NCBI RefSeq assembly: GCF_030704205.1
Contig: NZ_CP131913.1
Coordinates: forward strand, 1,178,001 to 1,242,000
Direction of reading: 5' to 3'
Length of the DNA: 64,000 bases
DNA from: Halomonas alkalicola
GTDB taxonomy: Bacteria > Pseudomonadota > Gammaproteobacteria > Pseudomonadales > Halomonadaceae
Shown: piece after piece, positions 59,856 to 64,000 of the stretch
Layout: each line of letters begins with the position of its first letter
Position numbering within the stretch: the stretch's first letter is position 1
Made by a program: the position numbers and the translations under genes
The notes under the pieces: generated by a model
The model's input: the letters and a program-made list of their open reading frames with translations, nothing else
What the model was told of the DNA's origin: nothing
The model's database searches: none

Positions 59856-61562
59856 ATGCTGCGAATCCTCCATTCGCTGCCCCGCACGCACAAGCTGTTA
59901 TTGTTGCCGGTCGCCACCATGGTCACCGTGCTGGGCGCACAGAAGATTGTCACCACCTACCAGGATGTCCAGCGCGAGTACCGTACGCTCGACACCGTGA
60001 TCGTTCCCCTCGAGGTCGACGCCAGACCCGTCCTTCCCACCCTCAGCTTCGAACGCAGCCCCGTCGGCGACGCCATCGAGATGGCGAGCCAGGCGCTGGA
60101 CGCCACCCGGCATCAACTGCCCCTGGCCAAGCTCGTCGACGGTGAGGCGCTCGACCTCGACCTGATCAACACCGCCAGCGCCTCCGCCGATGGCGGCCTG
60201 CCGCTGGCCCTCACTCGCCCGGCCCAAAGCGGCGCTTCCGACGCCTCCCAGGCACAGTCCAAGCTCGATCAGGGCGCGGTGCACATGGCAGTGGTAGTGG
60301 GCACCATCGGCAGCGGCATGCTCGACCACGATGGCGCCCTGATGGCCGACGCCACCTCCTATGAGCCGGTGTCGGACGAGGAGCTCGGGCTGTTCGACGA
60401 TGGCCCCGTGATCCTCGAGAAGGAGATCGCCGCCACCGAACCCTTCGTGCCGGAGTGGCAGACCTATACCGTCAAGCAGGGCGATACCTTCGCGGTGATG
60501 GCCCAGAACCACCTGGGGCTCGGCTACAGCGAGGTGCTGCGCCTGCTCGACGAGCTGCCCGACAAGAACGCCCTCACCCGCTGGCGCGCCGGCAACTCCT
60601 TCGAGTACCAGCTCGACGAAGAGGGCAAGCTGCTCGCCCTGCGCATGATGCGCAACGCCCGCACCGGCTTCATGGTGGAGCGCGATGATGCCGGCTTCGA
60701 GGTCGCCACCATCGAGCGCACCGGCGAGGCCTCCCAGCGCCTGTTCGCCGGCACCGTCAGCGGCAGCTTTGCCCGCTCGGCCCAGGCCACCGGCCTCTCC
60801 AGCGCAGAGATCAGCGAGCTGACCCGCGTGCTGGGCCAGCGCCTCGACTTCCGCCGCGACACCCGTCGCGGCGATCGTTTCCAGGTGCTGGTGGAGTCTG
60901 ACGTTATCGACGGCTCGAGCTTCGACCCGCGGGTACTGGCGGTGCAGTACGAGGGCGAGCGCTTCGACATGACCCTGGTGCGCAACGGCGCCGACAGCAA
61001 GTTCTACACCCCGGACGGCGAGAGCCTCGACCCCGCCTTCAATCGCTATCCCTTCGAGGGCAGCTACCGCCTCAGCTCCGGCTTCAACCCGAATCGCCGG
61101 CACCCGGTCACCGGCCGCGTGAGCCCCCACCGCGGCACCGACTTCGCCATGCCCATCGGCACGCCGATCATCGCACCCGCGGACGGCCGCGTGGAGAAGG
61201 TCGCCAACCACCCGGTGGCGGGGCGCTATGTCGTCATCCGCCACGACAACGGCTACCAGACCCGCTACCTGCACCTCTCCCGCCCGCTGGTCAGCCGCGG
61301 CGACCGCGTGACCATGGGCGAGCGCATCGCGCTCTCCGGCAACACCGGCCGCAGCACCGGCCCGCACCTGCACTACGAGGTGCTGGTGAACAACACCCAG
61401 GTCAATGCGATGACCGTGGAGCTGCCGGAGAACAAGAGCCTCACCGGGGAGCAGCTGGTGGCCTTCAAGCGCCAGGCCGAACCCCTGCTGGCCGCCCTGC
61501 AGAGCGGCGAGACCGGCGCGGTGGTGGCCAGCCGTCGCGACAGCGGCGACGACGAGGGCTGA
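59856..61562 (+). CDS. M23-family murein endopeptidase with OapA/LysM-like region
   Basis: A 568-residue protein. The N-terminus has one membrane or uncleaved signal segment (THKLLLLPVATMVTVLGAQ). A disordered acidic part follows, then at ~204-250 a LysM/OapA-like domain (YTVKQGDTFAVMAQNHLGLGYSEVLRL). The C-terminal M23 domain (~418-515) has HRGTDFAMPIGTPIIAPADG with the zinc His/Asp and HLHYEVLVN with the second His. It should cut peptide cross-links in peptidoglycan at the cell envelope, like MepM. I chose Met at 59856 as start because it puts the basic RTH before the membrane segment; in-frame starts at 59766 and 59799 are possible. Confidence 0.92.
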   Translation: MLRILHSLPRTHKLLLLPVATMVTVLGAQKIVTTYQDVQREYRTLDTVIVPLEVDARPVLPTLSFERSPVGDAIEMASQALDATRHQLPLAKLVDGEALDLDLINTASASADGGLPLALTRPAQSGASDASQAQSKLDQGAVHMAVVVGTIGSGMLDHDGALMADATSYEPVSDEELGLFDDGPVILEKEIAATEPFVPEWQTYTVKQGDTFAVMAQNHLGLGYSEVLRLLDELPDKNALTRWRAGNSFEYQLDEEGKLLALRMMRNARTGFMVERDDAGFEVATIERTGEASQRLFAGTVSGSFARSAQATGLSSAEISELTRVLGQRLDFRRDTRRGDRFQVLVESDVIDGSSFDPRVLAVQYEGERFDMTLVRNGADSKFYTPDGESLDPAFNRYPFEGSYRLSSGFNPNRRHPVTGRVSPHRGTDFAMPIGTPIIAPADGRVEKVANHPVAGRYVVIRHDNGYQTRYLHLSRPLVSRGDRVTMGERIALSGNTGRSTGPHLHYEVLVNNTQVNAMTVELPENKSLTGEQLVAFKRQAEPLLAALQSGETGAVVASRRDSGDDEG

Positions 61563-61580
61563 CCCCTCGCCTGATATGCC

Positions 61581-61610
61581 ACAGCGCCCCGCTCCCCAGC
61601 GGGGCGCTGT
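61581..61610 (+). terminator. Strong hairpin after the M23 peptidase gene
   Basis: ACAGCGCCCCGCT pairs perfectly with AGCGGGGCGCTGT around CCCC, 19 bases after the stop. There is no T-run, but 13 GC-rich pairs make a convincing transcription stop. Confidence 0.65.
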
Positions 61611-61689
61611 GGTTAGTGCCTGACCCCGGGGCCGCGGCACGCGCCGGCTGAACCGCCCCTGCCGCCCTCTCCAGGTACGGAGACACCGC

Positions 61690-63558
61690 TTGTCCTCGCC
61701 CCATATGCGCCGCACCCAACCCGCCCCTCCCCCCGCGAACCGCCTGGCGGCCTTCTTCGGGGTCTTCCGCTACAGCCGCCGTGCGCTGGTGCTGGTCTGG
61801 CAGACCTCGCGGCCACTCACCGTGGGCCTGGCGCTGTGCACCCTGGTGGCCGGCGTGCTACCCGCGGTGGCGGCCTGGATCGGCCAGCTGATCGTCGACT
61901 CGGTGGTGGAGGCCATGGCCTACCATCGCGAGTCCGGCGCGCCCCTCACCCTCGAGAGCGCCTGGCCGGTGCTGCGCTACGTGCTGGCCGAGGCCGGGGT
62001 GATCGCCGCCATCGCCATGGCCCAGCGCGGCCTCTCGGCCCAGCAGTCGCTGCTGCGCGCCCTGCTCGGCCAGAAGGTCAACGTCATGATCCTCGAGAAG
62101 GCTGGCACCCTGTCGCTCGCCCAGTTCGAGGACTCGGAGTTCTACGACAAGCTGACCCGGGCCCGCCGCGAGGCCTCGATCCGCCCGCTGGGGCTGGTCA
62201 ACAAGACCTTCGGCCTCGCCCAGAACGGCATCTCGCTGATCAGCTTCGGGGTGCTGCTGGTGCAGTTCTCTCCCTGGGCGCTGCTGATCCTGGCCGTAGG
62301 GGCGCTTCCGGTGTTTCTCTCCGAGGCCAAGTTCTCCGGTGACGCCTTCCGGCTGTTCCGCTGGCGCTCGCCCCAGACCCGCATGCAGATGTACCTGGAG
62401 ACGGTGCTGGCCCGGGAGGACAGCATCAAGGAGGTCAAGCTGTTCGGCCTGGAGCCGCTGCTGCTCGACCGCTACCGCAGGATCTTCGACACCCTCTACG
62501 GCGAGGATCGTCGGCTGACGATTCGCCGCGAGAGCTGGGGCTTCGCCCTCGGGCTGCTGGGCACCCTGGCCTTCTACGGCGCCTACGCCTGGGTGGTGGT
62601 GGAGACGGTGGGCGGACAGCTCACCCTGGGCGAGATGACCATGTACCTGATGGTCTTCAAGCAGGGCCAGGCGGCGCTCTCGGCGAGCCTCACCTCGGTA
62701 AGCGGCATGTACGAGGACAACCTCTACCTCTCCAACCTCTATGAGTACCTGGAGCAGCCGGTGGCGCCCCAGGCCGGCACCCTCACCGAGGGCGCGCGCC
62801 CCGGCGACGGCATTCGCTTCGAGAACGTCGGCTTCACCTACCCCGGCGCCGACAGGCCCGCGCTTTCGGGCATCGGCCTTCATCTGAGGCCGGGGCAGAG
62901 CCTCGCCCTGGTGGGCGCCAACGGCTCGGGCAAGACCACCCTGATCAAGCTGCTTACCCGCCTCTACGAGCCCGGCGAGGGGCGCATCCTGCTCGACGGC
63001 AGCGACCTTGCCGAGTGGGACGTCGGCGCCCTGCGCCGGCGCATCGGGGTGATCTTCCAGGACTTCGTACGCTACCAGCTCAAGGTGGGCGAGAACCTGG
63101 GCGCCGGCGACGTGGCGGCCTTCGAGGACGAGGCGCGCTGGCAGGAGGCGGCGCGCCGAGGGCTGGCCGACGACTTCATCGCCGACATGCCCGGGGGCTA
63201 CCACACCCAGCTGGGGCGCTGGTTCAAGGGGGGCCAGGAGCTCTCCGGCGGCCAGTGGCAGAAGATCGCCCTGTCGCGGGCCTATATGCGGGAGAGCGCC
63301 GACATCCTGGTACTGGATGAGCCCACCGCGGCCATGGACGCCGCCGCCGAGGCGGCGGTGTTTGCCGACTTCCGCGAGCACAGCCGCGACAAGATGACCA
63401 TCCTGATCTCCCACCGCTTCTCCACGGTGCGCGCCGCCGACCAGATACTGGTCATCGACGGCGGCGAGATCCTCGAGCAGGGCGACCACGCGAGCCTGAT
63501 GGCCGCCAACGGGCGCTACGCCCGGCTCTTCCGGCTGCAGGCGAAGGGCTACGAGTGA
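61690..63558 (+). CDS. ABC transporter, fused permease and ATPase (exporter type)
   Basis: A 622-residue exporter half-transporter. Residues ~30-330 are the six-helix membrane domain (VGLALCTLVAGVLPAVAAWIG... LGLLGTLAFYGAYAWVVVETV). The ATPase has Walker A LVGANGSGKTTLIKLL, signature LSGGQWQKIALSRAYM, Walker B ADILVLDEPTAAMD and the H-loop ILISHRFSTV. It works as a dimer; the cargo is unknown. The TTG at 61690 has GGAG 7 bases upstream and is preferred; the ATG at 61705 has no binding site. Confidence 0.92.
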   Translation: MSSPHMRRTQPAPPPANRLAAFFGVFRYSRRALVLVWQTSRPLTVGLALCTLVAGVLPAVAAWIGQLIVDSVVEAMAYHRESGAPLTLESAWPVLRYVLAEAGVIAAIAMAQRGLSAQQSLLRALLGQKVNVMILEKAGTLSLAQFEDSEFYDKLTRARREASIRPLGLVNKTFGLAQNGISLISFGVLLVQFSPWALLILAVGALPVFLSEAKFSGDAFRLFRWRSPQTRMQMYLETVLAREDSIKEVKLFGLEPLLLDRYRRIFDTLYGEDRRLTIRRESWGFALGLLGTLAFYGAYAWVVVETVGGQLTLGEMTMYLMVFKQGQAALSASLTSVSGMYEDNLYLSNLYEYLEQPVAPQAGTLTEGARPGDGIRFENVGFTYPGADRPALSGIGLHLRPGQSLALVGANGSGKTTLIKLLTRLYEPGEGRILLDGSDLAEWDVGALRRRIGVIFQDFVRYQLKVGENLGAGDVAAFEDEARWQEAARRGLADDFIADMPGGYHTQLGRWFKGGQELSGGQWQKIALSRAYMRESADILVLDEPTAAMDAAAEAAVFADFREHSRDKMTILISHRFSTVRAADQILVIDGGEILEQGDHASLMAANGRYARLFRLQAKGYE

Positions 63559-63574
63559 CGCCTGCTACCCGCCG

Positions 63575-64000
63575 CTATAGCGCCAGCGGGCGGTCGAGCG
63601 CCCGCAGCAGGGCGTCATCGCGCTCGTAGATGTCCGGGCGAAACACCAGCTGGCCATTCTCGTCCGGGTGCACCGTCCAGTAGTGCAGGATCACCGGCAT
63701 GGGCCGGCCCAGGGAGACGTTGCGGGTCTGGCCGCTGGCGATCAGGGCGCGCACGTCCTGGCCGCTGCCGGTATCGTCGAACAGCAGCTGGGCGAACGCC
63801 AGCACCCCCTCCACGCGGATGCAGCCGGAGCTGAAGGCGCGCTGCTCCCGGGCAAAGAGCCCCTGGGCAGGCGTATCGTGCAGATAGACCAGGTGGTCGT
63901 TGGGGAAGCGGATCACCACCTGCCCCAGGGCATTCTGGGGCCCCGGATCCTGGCGGATCATCACGTTGCCGGGGTTGTACCAGTCCACCTGCCAGGGGTC
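63575..64000 (-). CDS. L,D-transpeptidase (YkuD domain), C-terminal part only
   Basis: At least 142 codons, open at the right edge. The catalytic YkuD motif is clear: HDTPAQGLFAREQRAFSSGC followed by IRVEG, giving the His and the nucleophile Cys. Upstream GQVVIRFPNDHLVYL and downstream PVILHYWTVHPDENGQLVF fit the YcbB/LdtD type that forms 3-3 cross-links in peptidoglycan. The N-terminal signal and peptidoglycan-binding parts lie outside the window. Convergent with the ABC transporter gene. Confidence 0.9.
   Translation of the reverse strand, partial: DPWQVDWYNPGNVMIRQDPGPQNALGQVVIRFPNDHLVYLHDTPAQGLFAREQRAFSSGCIRVEGVLAFAQLLFDDTGSGQDVRALIASGQTRNVSLGRPMPVILHYWTVHPDENGQLVFRPDIYERDDALLRALDRPLAL

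Noticed and set aside
1..64000. CRISPR arrays, rRNA and tRNA genes
   Set aside because: No regularly spaced short repeats and no cloverleaf or rRNA-like sequence were seen on either strand.

Overview
The window looks like chromosomal DNA of a GC-rich gammaproteobacterium. Gene content and protein style (Tpx, DUF1415, SbcCD, YbiO-type MscS, two pirins, two CPWA-type glutathionyl-hydroquinone reductases, CsdA-like DEAD-box helicase, OapA-type M23 peptidase) fit a Halomonas-like member of the Halomonadaceae. The taxonomic call is inference; no rRNA or tRNA gene is visible.

Layout. 1-5.1 kb: an MscS-type channel translationally coupled to an unknown gene, and divergently a two-gene unit of a putative amidoligase and a class I glutamine amidotransferase-like hydrolase. 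5.1-10 kb: thiol peroxidase, DUF1415 protein, aldo/keto reductase, endonuclease V, and a class D beta-lactamase divergent from an AmpR-like regulator. 10-20 kb: sbcD-sbcC, then a redox/quinone-detoxification cluster (pirin, glutathionyl-hydroquinone reductase, DoxX, LysR) and two small enzymes. 20-26.8 kb: an accessory island between two almost identical IS66-family elements, holding HigBA, a serine resolvase, a DUF3018-MazF pair and an AT-rich two-gene operon whose first gene is cut by the second IS66 copy. 27-30 kb: anaerobic class III ribonucleotide reductase in which the glycyl-radical segment is a separate 53-residue gene, preceded by a well-formed pair of NrdR boxes. 30-38.5 kb: DUF503, SDR, SixA-CHAD fusion, alpha/beta hydrolase, a CcdA antitoxin with a collapsed ccdB, and a phzF gene interrupted after its second codon by an IS1380-family element. 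38.6-49.3 kb: a type I restriction-modification island (hsdR; fic-hsdM-hsdS-SWIM protein-small unknown as one overlapping operon) with a large inverted repeat and 52-bp repeats in front of fic. 49.4-64 kb: alkene reductase, argE, amidotransferase, EamA transporter, DEAD-box helicase, YaiI, a second hydroquinone reductase/LysR/pirin set, M23 peptidase, ABC exporter and a partial L,D-transpeptidase.

Most interesting: the split NrdD with its NrdR operator; the amidoligase/amidotransferase pair; the AmpR-OXA pair; the Fic and SWIM genes built into the type I R-M operon together with the inverted repeat in front of fic; and the toxin-antitoxin/resolvase island with readable operators. Decay is documented base by base for the first IS66 transposase, ccdB, phzF, a RhuM-like gene and the AT-rich operon.
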